From: Mucilaginibacter yixingensis | Lineage (GTDB): Bacteria > Bacteroidota > Bacteroidia > Sphingobacteriales > Sphingobacteriaceae | Reading direction: 5' to 3' | Length of the DNA stretch: 64,000 nucleotides | Assembly: GCF_041080815.1 (NCBI RefSeq) | Contig: NZ_CP160205.1 | Span: 2,170,001-2,234,000, forward strand | In this document: positions 54,387 to 64,000 of the stretch, in pieces | Layout of the letters: each line of letters begins with the position of its first letter | How positions within the stretch are numbered: the first letter of the stretch is position 1 | The notes under the pieces: generated by a model | The model's input: the letters and a program-made list of their open reading frames with translations, nothing else | The model's database searches: none | What the model was told of the DNA's origin: nothing | Translations under genes and position numbers: made by a program

Positions 54387-55146
54387 CCAAAAAAGAAGTT
54401 AACGGACTGCTGGCAACTGCGTGTGCAACCGGTTTAGCTAATTTTGCTTCAAAGGCCATGCGCCCGGCCTCAACGGCCATTTTAAATGCTGCGGCCATTA
54501 TTACAGGATTTTCAGACACGGCAATGGCAGTGTTTACCAGCACCGCATCGGCACCAATTTCCATGGCCTTAGCCGCGTCAGCAGGCGATCCTATACCGGC
54601 GTCAATTACTACCGGTACATTGCTTTGTGCAATAATGATCTCTAGAAAATCAATTGTTTTTAAGCCTTTATTGCTGCCGATAGGTGAGCCCAGGGGCATT
54701 ACAGCCGAGGTGCCGGCATCTTCCAGGCGCTTACAAAGCACCGGGTCTGCATGGATATAGGGTAGCACGATGAAACCTAGTTTCGCCAATTCTTCGGTAG
54801 CTTTCAGGGTTTCAATCGGATCAGGCATCAGGTATTTAGGATCCGGGTGAATTTCCAGTTTGATCCAGTTTGTTTCTAATGCTTCGCGGGCCAACTGGGC
54901 GGCAAATACAGCTTCGCGGGCATTGCGCACGCCAGAAGTATTAGGCAATAGATTGATATGCGGGTGCTTCAGGTGACTTAATATGTCGTCCGTATCGTTG
55001 TTTTTTACATCCACACGTTTTAAAGCAACCGTAACCAGCTCAGAGCCCGAAGCCAGTAACGCATCTTCCATCAGGATAGACGAGCTAAACTTACCGGTGC
55101 CGGTGAACAGCCTGGAGTTAAAAGTGGTATCTGCAATCTGTAACAT
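54379..55146 (-). CDS. thiG: Thiazole synthase
   Basis: Condenses deoxyxylulose 5-phosphate, dehydroglycine and ThiS thiocarboxylate to thiazole phosphate. The imine-forming Lys lies in [13 protein letters not shown]. Other typical blocks are [58 protein letters not shown] and [20 protein letters not shown]. The 255-residue length is right. It sits between thiE and thiH in the operon. Confidence 0.97.
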   Translation of the reverse strand: MLQIADTTFNSRLFTGTGKFSSSILMEDALLASGSELVTVALKRVDVKNNDTDDILSHLKHPHINLLPNTSGVRNAREAVFAAQLAREALETNWIKLEIHPDPKYLMPDPIETLKATEELAKLGFIVLPYIHADPVLCKRLEDAGTSAVMPLGSPIGSNKGLKTIDFLEIIIAQSNVPVVIDAGIGSPADAAKAMEIGADAVLVNTAIAVSENPVIMAAAFKMAVEAGRMAFEAKLAKPVAHAVASSPLTSFLDE

Positions 55147-55170
55147 CAGTTAAATGATTTAAAGGTTCAC

Positions 55171-55812
55171 TTATGAATTGATTGTCTCCGCGTTAAGATG
55201 CTGATAAATCTCTCTAACAGTAGCTACGCGATCTGCAGAATGCGTTATGGCACCAGATACCGCTAAACCGTAAACTCCGGTTTGCATCACATGCGGCACA
55301 TCTACTTCTTCAATACCGCCAATGGCTATAATTGGCAGCCCGATGTTGTTTTCTTTGCACTGCTGTACAATTAATTCATAGCCGCTGGCTCCCAAAATAG
55401 GACTAAGCTGTTTTTTGGTAGTTGTAAAGCGATAGGGGCCCAGGCCAATGTAATCAACGCCCTCGGCCGCACGGCGGGTAACATCGGCAAAAGTGTTGGC
55501 CGTGCCGCCGATAATAAACTCGGGGCCCACAATTGCCCGTGCATCGGCTATAGACATATCATCCAGCCCTAAGTGCACACCATCGGCGCCAGATTTAAGG
55601 GCAATTTCAGGATGATCGTTAATAATCAGTTTGGCCTGATAAGCGCTGCATATAGCGGCAGCCTCTGTGGCATAAGAAAGTATGTTGTCTGCCGACTGGT
55701 CTTTTATTCTCAACTGGATCCATTTACAACCAGCATCTAACGCGTTTTTTATAGCGGTAAGATGCGAGCCGTCTGCGGCTGGTTGCGATATGTAGTGAAG
55801 TTTATCTATCAT
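55171..55812 (-). CDS. thiE: Thiamine phosphate synthase
   Basis: Joins HMP-pyrophosphate to thiazole phosphate. The TIM-barrel shows all expected active-site blocks: KWIQLRIKDQS, AKLIINDHPEIALKSGADGV with HLGLDD, FIIGGTANTFADV, DYIGLGPYRFTTTKK and IAIGGIEEVDVP. The 213-residue length is standard. It lies 24 nt upstream of thiG and directly follows the second, divergent ThiE/TenI-like gene, so this copy is the likely catalytic synthase. Confidence 0.95.
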   Translation of the reverse strand: MIDKLHYISQPAADGSHLTAIKNALDAGCKWIQLRIKDQSADNILSYATEAAAICSAYQAKLIINDHPEIALKSGADGVHLGLDDMSIADARAIVGPEFIIGGTANTFADVTRRAAEGVDYIGLGPYRFTTTKKQLSPILGASGYELIVQQCKENNIGLPIIAIGGIEEVDVPHVMQTGVYGLAVSGAITHSADRVATVREIYQHLNAETINS

Positions 55813-55818
55813 CAGTAT

Positions 55819-56421
55819 TTATAATGTATTGATGGTTGTTTTTAATTTTTCAAAAGTTTGCAGGGCTTTACCTGGCTCGTTCCAAATAGCTCCTAATACA
55901 GCTACTCCCTCAAAACCCATTGCTTTTACTGCGGGGAGTTGACCGTGTGTTATGCCCCCCAGGCCGATAAGTTCTGGTTTGCTACTATGCCTGTCTAACC
56001 GGAATGCAGGCGAAAGATTGCTGGTGTACCCAGGCTTTGACAAGCTGTTAAATACTGGCCCGAAAAATGCATAATCGAAAGCAGTTAGCGAGTCTGCAAG
56101 GGCGAGGTCATGTATGGACGTACTTAACGTATAGCCATGTGATTTCAATGATTGAAGCAGCGCAGGTGTTGTTTGTTGGCGTGCAGACTCGGTATAATGC
56201 AATCGCTTGATACCGTACACCTGCGCCAGCTCATGATGTTGATGCAATGCAATACGGCTGTAAAACGCGGCATCAACCTGATTAAGCAACGCGCAGATCT
56301 GCTGCGCGTTGCCGCCCGGTTTGCGCAAGTGCAACCGGGACAGGCCTGCGTTAAACAATTCGTTAATGATGGCGGTTTCGCCATCAATTACCTCTGCATC
56401 GGTAATCACGATCAATTGCAT
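55819..56421 (-). CDS. TenI/ThiE-like protein (second paralogue in the thi operon)
   Basis: A 200-residue TIM-barrel related to ThiE, without its full active site. It keeps LSRLHLRKPGG and GPVFNSLSKPGY, and GLGGITHGQLPAVKAMGF at the phosphate-binding end. The NDxxxLA and HLGQ/D motifs of true ThiE are replaced by ALHQHHELAQVYGIKRLHYT. This pattern resembles TenI, the thiazole tautomerase that aromatises the ThiG product. It starts 3 nt from the thiC stop and ends 6 nt before thiE. A residual synthase role is possible but less likely. Confidence 0.8.
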   Translation of the reverse strand: MQLIVITDAEVIDGETAIINELFNAGLSRLHLRKPGGNAQQICALLNQVDAAFYSRIALHQHHELAQVYGIKRLHYTESARQQTTPALLQSLKSHGYTLSTSIHDLALADSLTAFDYAFFGPVFNSLSKPGYTSNLSPAFRLDRHSSKPELIGLGGITHGQLPAVKAMGFEGVAVLGAIWNEPGKALQTFEKLKTTINTL

Positions 56422-56424
56422 GGC

Positions 56425-58326
<1,902 letters not shown>

Positions 58327-58530
58327 TTATCCTCCTTGTGTGGCTTTAATGATGATGATATTGTCTGCAGTGCAAAGAGTGTGCGTGCCCCATTGGGTTT
58401 TGGGTACAATTGTTTCATTGATGGCAATTGCCAGGCCGCGTTCGGGCCGTTGCAAAACATCGCTGAGCAGCGTTTGCACACTGCAATTTTGCGGAACAAT
58501 ATAAAGCTGATGGTTAACGGTTACTTCCAT
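58327..58530 (-). CDS. thiS: Sulfur carrier protein ThiS
   Basis: Small beta-grasp sulfur carrier of 67 residues. It begins MEVTVNHQLYIVPQNC, has the INETIVPKTQW segment typical of ThiS, and ends with the required Gly-Gly (ATQGG) that ThiF adenylates and that carries the thiocarboxylate to ThiG. It is the first gene of the operon, about 80 nt downstream of the TPP riboswitch. Confidence 0.95.
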   Translation of the reverse strand: MEVTVNHQLYIVPQNCSVQTLLSDVLQRPERGLAIAINETIVPKTQWGTHTLCTADNIIIIKATQGG

Positions 58531-58577
58531 TGCGTTGCTTAAAAAATGTCAACTATAGGAATGTACCCGTACAAGGA

Positions 58578-58604
58578 AAGAAAAAACAACACCAATAGCG
58601 TTGC
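58578..58604 (-). terminator. Candidate attenuator of the thi operon
   Basis: On the - strand, CAACGC and GTGTTG (plus-strand 58598-58603 and 58587-58592) form a 6-bp stem (one G-T pair) with a 5-nt loop, followed by six T residues. It lies just after the riboswitch aptamer and before thiS, where a TPP-controlled terminator would be expected. The stem is short. Confidence 0.5.
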
Positions 58605-58611
58605 CGTCACT

Positions 58612-58680
58612 TTTCCCTTCGCCAGCATTACCCGGATCAGGTTCAAAGGGTATTATCTCAGTCCGCTAGGACACCCCTAA
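58612..58680 (-). promoter_or_regulatory. TPP riboswitch (thi box)
   Basis: The - strand reads through the hallmark thi-box blocks in order: GGGGTGTCC, GGACTGAGATAATACCC, TTTGAACCTGATCCGGGTAA and TGCTGGCGAAGGG. These are the conserved CUGAGA and ACCUGAUC...GGGUAAUGCNNGCG elements of the TPP aptamer. It lies between the operon promoter and thiS and would reduce expression of the whole thi operon when thiamine pyrophosphate is abundant. Confidence 0.97.
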
Positions 58681-58688
58681 AGTTGACA

Positions 58689-58718
58689 CAAACATAGACA
58701 AAAGAATTCTATTTCAAA
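58689..58718 (-). promoter_or_regulatory. Promoter of the thi operon
   Basis: On the - strand TTTG (58715-58718) is followed after 18 nt by TATGTTTG (58689-58696), a good match to the Bacteroidota TTTG/TAnnTTTG promoter. Transcription would start a few nucleotides later, just ahead of the riboswitch. Confidence 0.65.
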
Positions 58719-58774
58719 ATTTATGTGCCTTTTGCCGCGTTTTGGTACCGATATGAAAAAGTATATAAAGGAAA

Positions 58775-58805
58775 AAGCCCTTTCGCTATCGCAGCAAAAG
58801 GGCTT
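58775..58805 (-). terminator. Intrinsic terminator of the small HTH gene
   Basis: On the - strand AAGCCCTTT and AAAGGGCTT form a perfect 9-bp stem with a 13-nt loop, followed by a T-tract (AAA run at 58772-58776 on the + strand). It lies 77 nt after the HTH stop and separates that transcript from the thi promoter. Confidence 0.75.
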
Positions 58806-58881
58806 AAACTGATCTTATAAAGAACAAAATGAAATAGTATAAATTTCTCAGGGCAATACGTTTTGTTTTACTGTAGATGTT

Positions 58882-59310
58882 TTAAATCGCTTCTCTTTTA
58901 GAAGATACGGCAAGGGCCTCATTAAATTTCTCTAAAAGCTTTATATACTTATCCATCCAATAATATACTGCTTCTGTTGAAGGAGCCTCAATCTTTTGCT
59001 CATCCATAAAAACGGTACCGGTTTCGCAGTCTGATATTTTTGCGAAGTCATCCGGAAATTCGAGCGAAAAGTCATGCCCCAAAACAGAACCGAGCTTTAG
59101 TATAGTGTCAATGTTTAGGTTGTTGGTTTCAAACCAATTATACAGCGTGCGACGGCTTATATGGAGTTTTCTTGCAACCTCACTAATTCCCATTCTATTG
59201 CGTCTCACAATGCGTTCTACCACATGCCCATAGTGAACATCTGGTGATGAACCAATCAGCGGGGAGTGCCCGTGAAGTCGGAAAGCGGCGGTGTCTAAAT
59301 TGTGTTGCAT
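58882..59310 (-). CDS. Small helix-turn-helix DNA-binding protein
   Basis: A 142-residue protein with an HTH at about residues 28-80: VVERIVRRNRMGISEVARKL, then HISRRTLYNWFETNNL, followed by ILKLGSVLGHDFS, which resembles Fis/XRE-type recognition helices. The C-terminal 50 residues are predicted helical (EAVYYWMDKYIKLLEKFNEA) and may mediate dimerisation. No family with known function was recognised. It lies downstream of the PAS-AraC gene on the same strand, 117 nt away, and is followed by a good terminator. It may regulate the adjacent surface-polysaccharide genes, by position only. Confidence 0.75.
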   Translation of the reverse strand: MQHNLDTAAFRLHGHSPLIGSSPDVHYGHVVERIVRRNRMGISEVARKLHISRRTLYNWFETNNLNIDTILKLGSVLGHDFSLEFPDDFAKISDCETGTVFMDEQKIEAPSTEAVYYWMDKYIKLLEKFNEALAVSSKREAI

Positions 59311-59427
59311 AAAATAAAGTTTAGTATACGGTAATTAAATTTTAGAGTCTTAGATTAAGAACAAGGCAATTATTGGTTTTATACATTTGTTGGATGGTTT
59401 AATAAATTTACAATTACATTACAGCAC

Positions 59428-60939
59428 TTATCTACCTTTAAAAGCCCAATTTATACCTGCTGAAGGCCAATTAATTGTATTGTTATAGCTGATGTCCTGA
59501 AATATTCCTGAAATGTTTTCGCATTTTCCGTTATAGAACTCCGGATAGCCTACAATCCTTACCAATTTAAGGTTGCCTTTTGCACTAATCAGTTCTACTT
59601 CAATGTCGAAACTTGCGCCTTTTTCAAACGCGTCTTGTAGCGATTGTTCCATTAATTCTCTGCTTGCACCCTCCCGGTAAAAATCCATAATACCGTTTGT
59701 GCTGGGTGTAAAATCAGCGGGTACTTCCAGTATATCTTTGAGCACGTCGCTCCATTCTATATGGTTGGTTCTGCAATTTCTTGTCCAGGTACCAATTCGG
59801 GACAATTCGCTGGTTTTTCTTAAAATCTCGGCTATATGGCGGTTCTGCTCTTCTTTTAGTTTAAACTTGGTAATATCTTCGGTATAGATCATAATACCGC
59901 CTATCTCGTCGGTGTTTAGATACCAGGGTCTGATATCCCAACGGATCCAGCCGGGAGAGCCATCTTTCTTTTCAGTTAAGGCTTCCTCGTTCTTGTCGCT
60001 GTGACCCAGCAAGCATCTGTTATAGATTTCGCAGAACAATGTTTTTGTTTCTGGCAATACTTCAAAGATGTGTTTGTTTATTACGGCTGTCTCTTCCAGC
60101 TCATAATCAGTTATCCATTTCTGCGATACAGCCATGATTGACAAATGCTTGTCTAACATGGCAATAGCCAGAGGAGCTTGTTCAATAAATGTTTTGTATT
60201 GTTCCTCATTCTTTTTGTTCATGTCTGCTATTAATTGCTCGTTCTCTTTTTCTTTGAGATACTTTTGGTAGCAGACAGAAAAATTAGAGGGGTTAGCAAA
60301 ATTGAACATTAAGGCTAACTGATTCTTGTTGTATTTTTTCTCTTTGAGATATTGATCTGCAAGTTCCATTTGCAGATTGCGGTAAAACGAGAATAATGAA
60401 TGGTTATACTGTTTTTTGAAATCTCTCTTTAGTTTTGATTCTGAAATAAAGTGCTTTTTTGCTATTGAGCTTATTCCAGGAAACTCGCTCAGCAGGCATG
60501 ATTTTAATGTGTCTACAATTTCGCTCAGCTGATGCTCATTTAATGGTGGAATGTTGAGCGATTTTGAGAGATAATTATCTTCATCTAAAAAGTCGTCTAT
60601 TTTGGTTCTTTCTGTAACTCTTGCATAAAAGCCTATCACTGCACCATTGACTTCATCTGGAGAGAAATCAATTTCGGCTTGAGCATACCTGCCGCAAGGC
60701 GAGGTGGTTGAACACAAGGTGATATAGACATCGTGTTTTTGAGCGGTACGAAAATAATTTGCTGCCCGTTCATAAGAACTCCCGAGGATCTGGCTAACAT
60801 GCATTTTGTTAACCACCACTGCCAAATCTAAGCCGAGCCAGTCGGCATATGCTTTACTTGCAAATCGGCATATTAGGTCTTTGTCCCAATAAGCCAACAT
60901 TGCTTTTGCATTTAAAGCGATATTAAAATCAATTTTCAT
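59428..60939 (-). CDS. PAS-AraC(HTH)-PAS-PAS protein without kinase domain
   Basis: A 503-residue protein with no signal peptide or membrane segment. A PAS-like domain (about 10-112: MLAYWDKDLICRFASKAYAD) is followed by an AraC-type double HTH (about 140-233: ISSIAKKHFISESKLKRDFK, then MFNFANPSNFSVCYQKYLKE). Two further PAS domains follow: 250-365 (IAMLDKHLSIMAVSQKW, GIMIYTEDITKFK) and 380-487 (TSELSRIGTWTRN, ISGIFQDISYN). No histidine kinase or cyclase follows. An HTH in the middle with PAS domains after it is unusual, since AraC HTHs normally lie at the C-terminus. The last 15 residues look unconserved, so a truncated ancestral kinase is possible. The signal sensed is unknown. Confidence 0.78.
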   Translation of the reverse strand: MKIDFNIALNAKAMLAYWDKDLICRFASKAYADWLGLDLAVVVNKMHVSQILGSSYERAANYFRTAQKHDVYITLCSTTSPCGRYAQAEIDFSPDEVNGAVIGFYARVTERTKIDDFLDEDNYLSKSLNIPPLNEHQLSEIVDTLKSCLLSEFPGISSIAKKHFISESKLKRDFKKQYNHSLFSFYRNLQMELADQYLKEKKYNKNQLALMFNFANPSNFSVCYQKYLKEKENEQLIADMNKKNEEQYKTFIEQAPLAIAMLDKHLSIMAVSQKWITDYELEETAVINKHIFEVLPETKTLFCEIYNRCLLGHSDKNEEALTEKKDGSPGWIRWDIRPWYLNTDEIGGIMIYTEDITKFKLKEEQNRHIAEILRKTSELSRIGTWTRNCRTNHIEWSDVLKDILEVPADFTPSTNGIMDFYREGASRELMEQSLQDAFEKGASFDIEVELISAKGNLKLVRIVGYPEFYNGKCENISGIFQDISYNNTINWPSAGINWAFKGR

Positions 60940-61065
60940 TGGCGCTTTGTAACTTGTGGTTAATAGTCTCTTTAAGAGATAGTTAATACCACGGGGTTAA
61001 ACCAATAATTTTAAATTTGGGTGATTGAATTTGAGCATTTTTGAAAGTGAAAAAAATGACTTTAA

Positions 61066-63024
61066 TCATTTTTGAGCAGAAATGCCTATGAAATTTGCAT
61101 CAAGTTTTTCAAATTCAGAGTTATTGCTCACAAAGTCTGGCAGCACGCATTTCATTTTAGCAACAATGGGGTCAACGTTGTTTGAACAGCACAACCGGAG
61201 CAGTTCCTGAACAATCTGTTTCATATCTGCATAGCTGCATGGGATGGAAGACGATACCATGATATCTTTATTATAAGTTGGCAGCGCGTTTTCACCATGA
61301 TTAAGCAGTTCTTCATAAAGTTTTTCGCCTGGTCTTAAACCTGTATAAACAATCTGGATGTCCTGATTAGGGACAAGGCCAGCCAATTTGATCATATTAG
61401 CTGCCAGGTCGGCAATTTTTACCGGCTTTCCCATTTCAAATAAAAATATCTCGCCGCCATTGCCCATTGATACCGCCTCAAGCACTAACTGTACCGCCTC
61501 TGGAATGGTCATAAAAAAGCGTGTAATATCAGGATGGGTTACGGTTACCGGGCCGCCTTTTTCAATTTGTGCTTTAAAGCGTGGGATAACCGAGCCATTA
61601 GAACCCAACACGTTTCCAAACCGGGTGGTTATGAATTTGGTTTTTTGAGTTGATTCAGGAAAATAGCCATCAGCATCTACAAAAGACTCTCTATAGTTTA
61701 GAGACTGGATATACATCTCTGCAATTCTTTTAGAGGCGCCCATAACGTTAGTTGGTCTTACAGCTTTATCTGTAGAGATCATAATGAATTTTTCAACCTC
61801 ATGACGGATCGCAATATCAGCCAGGGTTTGGGTACCGCCAACGTTGGTGAGTACAGCCTCGGCCGGGTTGTTTTCCATCATGGGCACATGTTTATATGCT
61901 GCGGCATGGAAAACCACTTGAGGGTGATACCTGTTAAACAGCGCCTCGATACGATTGCCGTTACGGATATCGGCTATGTAGATCACTGTTTTATCGGCAT
62001 GCATGGTTTCGGCCAGTTCAAGCTGCATATCGTGCAGGGGAGTTTCTGCCTGGTCGCACAGTACAATCATTTGCGGGTTGTATTGCAAAACCTGACGAAC
62101 TATTTCAGAGCCGATAGAGCCGGCAGCGCCGGTTACCAATACGCGTTTACCAGTTATTTCATTAGTGATGTGATCTTTAAAGAAAGTGATTTGTTTGCGG
62201 CCGAGCAGATCTTCAATTTTAAGATCTTTAAACTGACTCATAACAGCCTGGCCATTTAGCCACTGATTTGTTGGTGGCACAGTTGAAACCTTGATACCCA
62301 ACTCTATACATTGCTGAAATATGCATTTTTGCTCGGTAGGTATAACGTCGTCTGACGAGATCAGCAGTCTTTCAATACCAAAGCGTTCTTTTAGCGCGGC
62401 TAAAGCTTTTGCAGAATAAACATGCGTTTGTTCTATGCATTTATTGATCTTGTCTGCATCGTTGTCTATAAATGCACAAACACGTATCATCAGTTGCTTT
62501 TGGGCCTCTATAGCGTTTTTAACCAGTAAGGATGATTGGCCTGAGCCATAAATCAGTACGTTTTCTTTAACACATTTATGTTCGGCTTCTTCAAGATAAG
62601 AGTAAATATCTCTTATTACGCCCCGGCTTACCATCAATAATGAAATGGATATAAAGATATTGATGATGAAAACTTCCCAGATGGGCTGCACAAAATGCTT
62701 TGCCATCGGGATATAAACCATGGCATAACAGGCCACGCAGAAAGCCAGATTAGCCACCATTATGGCTATCACAATGCGCATCATATCCCTGGTGTTTGCG
62801 TATCTGATAATGCGGGTATGTATGCCCATGGCTAAAAACGTTGATATCATGGTTACTACGTAAATGGATACGTAATAAAGATCAAACGTTGTGTAGTTGA
62901 ACTTTCCGACCAGGTATGACGAAATCAATACAGATGACATAATTGTCAGCGTATCTACAAGTAGAATCAGCCATTTTGAGTGAATTCTATCACGAAACAG
63001 CAGGTTTTTGAATGACATGATCAT
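61066..63024 (-). CDS. CapD/PglF-like membrane nucleotide-sugar 4,6-dehydratase/epimerase
   Basis: Polysaccharide biosynthesis enzyme of 652 residues. Four N-terminal transmembrane helices (about 15-135) precede a first Rossmann-like domain (CoA-binding-like, VLIYGSGQSSLLVKNAI) and a C-terminal short-chain dehydrogenase domain with TGAAGSIGSEIVRQ, FHAAAYKHVPMMENNP and MISTDKAVRPTNVMGASKR. The STDKA motif and the Met in place of the usual Tyr are as in WbpM/PglF-type UDP-GlcNAc 4,6-dehydratases. It would make a keto-sugar nucleotide for capsule, exopolysaccharide or glycoprotein. ATG 63024 or 63018 may be the start. Its neighbours suggest it opens a surface polysaccharide locus. Confidence 0.92.
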   Translation of the reverse strand: MIMSFKNLLFRDRIHSKWLILLVDTLTIMSSVLISSYLVGKFNYTTFDLYYVSIYVVTMISTFLAMGIHTRIIRYANTRDMMRIVIAIMVANLAFCVACYAMVYIPMAKHFVQPIWEVFIINIFISISLLMVSRGVIRDIYSYLEEAEHKCVKENVLIYGSGQSSLLVKNAIEAQKQLMIRVCAFIDNDADKINKCIEQTHVYSAKALAALKERFGIERLLISSDDVIPTEQKCIFQQCIELGIKVSTVPPTNQWLNGQAVMSQFKDLKIEDLLGRKQITFFKDHITNEITGKRVLVTGAAGSIGSEIVRQVLQYNPQMIVLCDQAETPLHDMQLELAETMHADKTVIYIADIRNGNRIEALFNRYHPQVVFHAAAYKHVPMMENNPAEAVLTNVGGTQTLADIAIRHEVEKFIMISTDKAVRPTNVMGASKRIAEMYIQSLNYRESFVDADGYFPESTQKTKFITTRFGNVLGSNGSVIPRFKAQIEKGGPVTVTHPDITRFFMTIPEAVQLVLEAVSMGNGGEIFLFEMGKPVKIADLAANMIKLAGLVPNQDIQIVYTGLRPGEKLYEELLNHGENALPTYNKDIMVSSSIPCSYADMKQIVQELLRLCCSNNVDPIVAKMKCVLPDFVSNNSEFEKLDANFIGISAQK

Positions 63025-63151
63025 GATGTGGTTTATTTAGAGGATTCTACATTAGTTGTTTGAAAAAGTATCTTAAATACTTTGTTGCCCGGCGTAATCG
63101 GATAAGACCAATTTCTTCCGGTCAGGTTATGAATATGATATATTGGAGTAA

Positions 63152-64000
63152 TTATTTAACGTGCGCTTGTTCGTTCATACAGGCAGAGCGATACAGTGGA
63201 AAGAAATCCAGATCAGAGTTTTTATCAATTCCTCTTTCATCAAGCAGTGCATTATAAGCGGTTGGGTTGGCTATGTAGCGCCATGTACTGTAAGGTAGAA
63301 AAAGATCAGAGAAACTGGCCTTCCAGCTAAACAGGCTATCTTGTTTAAAACCCAGGCCGCCGCCCAGATTATAATATTTCATACCGAGTTTATTGCCTAA
63401 AACACAAATTTCATCTACTAAAAGCTTGGCAGGGCTGTGTTTTCTGTAGTCATTCCGTGTTCCTACCAAATAAGCTTCTATAATACCGTTGGTAAAGGTT
63501 ATTACCGTGCTGGCTATTGCGGTATCACCGTCATATACCGTTAATATACGGGCATCATATTCGTCTGTGTCTATTAGTTTACTGATATACTCTTCATTAA
63601 ACATGTATGAGGCCGAGGCGCCAACAAGTTCCATGTTTTCCAGATAGATACTTGAGAAAGTAGCAACGGCCATGGGGCCTTTCTCTTCTTTAACGGTAAA
63701 GCCTTTTTTCCAGGCTTGTTTAATTCTGTGGTATGAGGTATCTCTATAGTTTTTACGACGTACATCATTATCAATAGATAGATCTATCACCACGCTCAGC
63801 CCGTTATCATATAATCCCCCAAATTGTTGGAGGATGTTGGTCTGCTGAAAAACCGGATGTAATCTTGAAAAAACAGTTATGAATTTGCCATCGTCTAAAA
63901 ACCGGATAAATGCTGATTTGAACTCGCTCATTAAACTTTCCGGTACGCAATGCATAGCAAAACTGCTGATAGGGCCTGTGAACCCATAAACCGAGGTTAG
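63152..64000 (-). CDS. FemAB/GNAT-like acyltransferase, partial at window edge
   Basis: The reading frame stays open to the end of the window, upstream of the internal ATG at 63955, and the extra residues (TSVYGFTGPISS) match the family, so the true start lies outside. The visible 282 residues resemble FemAB-like/BioF2-type GNAT proteins found in polysaccharide loci: YHRIKQAWKKGFTVKEEKG, VGTRNDYRKHSPAKLLVDEI and MKYYNLGGGLGFKQDSLFSW. Such proteins may transfer aminoacyl or acyl groups to sugars or peptidoglycan precursors. It reads in the same direction as the CapD-like gene, 127 nt upstream of it. The donor and acceptor are unknown. Confidence 0.8.
   Translation of the reverse strand, partial: LTSVYGFTGPISSFAMHCVPESLMSEFKSAFIRFLDDGKFITVFSRLHPVFQQTNILQQFGGLYDNGLSVVIDLSIDNDVRRKNYRDTSYHRIKQAWKKGFTVKEEKGPMAVATFSSIYLENMELVGASASYMFNEEYISKLIDTDEYDARILTVYDGDTAIASTVITFTNGIIEAYLVGTRNDYRKHSPAKLLVDEICVLGNKLGMKYYNLGGGLGFKQDSLFSWKASFSDLFLPYSTWRYIANPTAYNALLDERGIDKNSDLDFFPLYRSACMNEQAHVK

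Overview
The window looks like a chromosomal segment of a Bacteroidota glycan degrader, most likely family Sphingobacteriaceae (Mucilaginibacter/Pedobacter-like). The basis is a SusC/SusD pair, a hybrid two-component regulator with Reg_prop propeller, Y_Y_Y, kinase, receiver and AraC modules, many secreted glycoside hydrolases, TTTG/TAnnTTTG promoter-like sequences and weak Shine-Dalgarno sites. No rRNA, tRNA, IS element, CRISPR array or phage gene was seen.

Region 1 (36-20270, + strand) is a tightly packed catabolic cassette: a GH105 unsaturated uronyl hydrolase, a LacI-type regulator, a GH3 enzyme, a NagB-like/PIG-L fusion, a FucP-type sugar importer, GlmM, GalE, an N-acetylhexosamine-1-kinase-like protein, a sulfatase, a CBM9-like protein, a PL8 lyase, a GH29 fucosidase and a second GH3. 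The PL8 enzyme keeps the residue spacing of chondroitinase AC. Lyase, uronyl hydrolase, sulfatase and cytoplasmic amino-sugar enzymes together suggest breakdown of a sulfated, hexosamine/uronate polymer (glycosaminoglycan-like, possibly fucosylated), with entry into central metabolism by a route lacking NagA. The left end of this cassette lies outside the window.

Region 2 (20521-51321) is a glucuronoxylan utilisation locus: a small Cys-rich XRE regulator; a leftward operon (sugar porter plus a 1102-residue DUF5107/TPR protein) divergent from an AraC regulator; then GH67, GH43, CE20-type esterase and GH115; the hybrid sensor; SusC and SusD; a leftward GH2; and a GH43-GH10 pair. Extracellular GH10 would cut xylan, SusCD import the oligomers, and the GH115/GH67, esterase and GH43 enzymes remove side groups and xylose. 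Two approximately 160-nt nested-palindrome elements, different in sequence but identical in architecture, flank the susCD pair and are the most unusual non-coding signal here.

Region 3 (51334-58718, - strand) is a complete thiamine operon, thiS-thiC-(TenI/ThiE-like)-thiE-thiG-thiH-thiF-thiD, preceded by a promoter, a TPP riboswitch and a candidate intrinsic terminator. ThiF carries a C-terminal rhodanese domain.

Region 4 (58882-64000, - strand) holds a small HTH protein, a protein of unusual PAS-AraC-PAS-PAS layout, a membrane-bound CapD/PglF-like nucleotide-sugar dehydratase, and a FemAB/GNAT-like protein cut by the window edge. It looks like the start of a surface polysaccharide locus.

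All calls come from reading translated sequence and motifs; no database search was run. Enzyme family calls are strong, but exact substrates are inferred.
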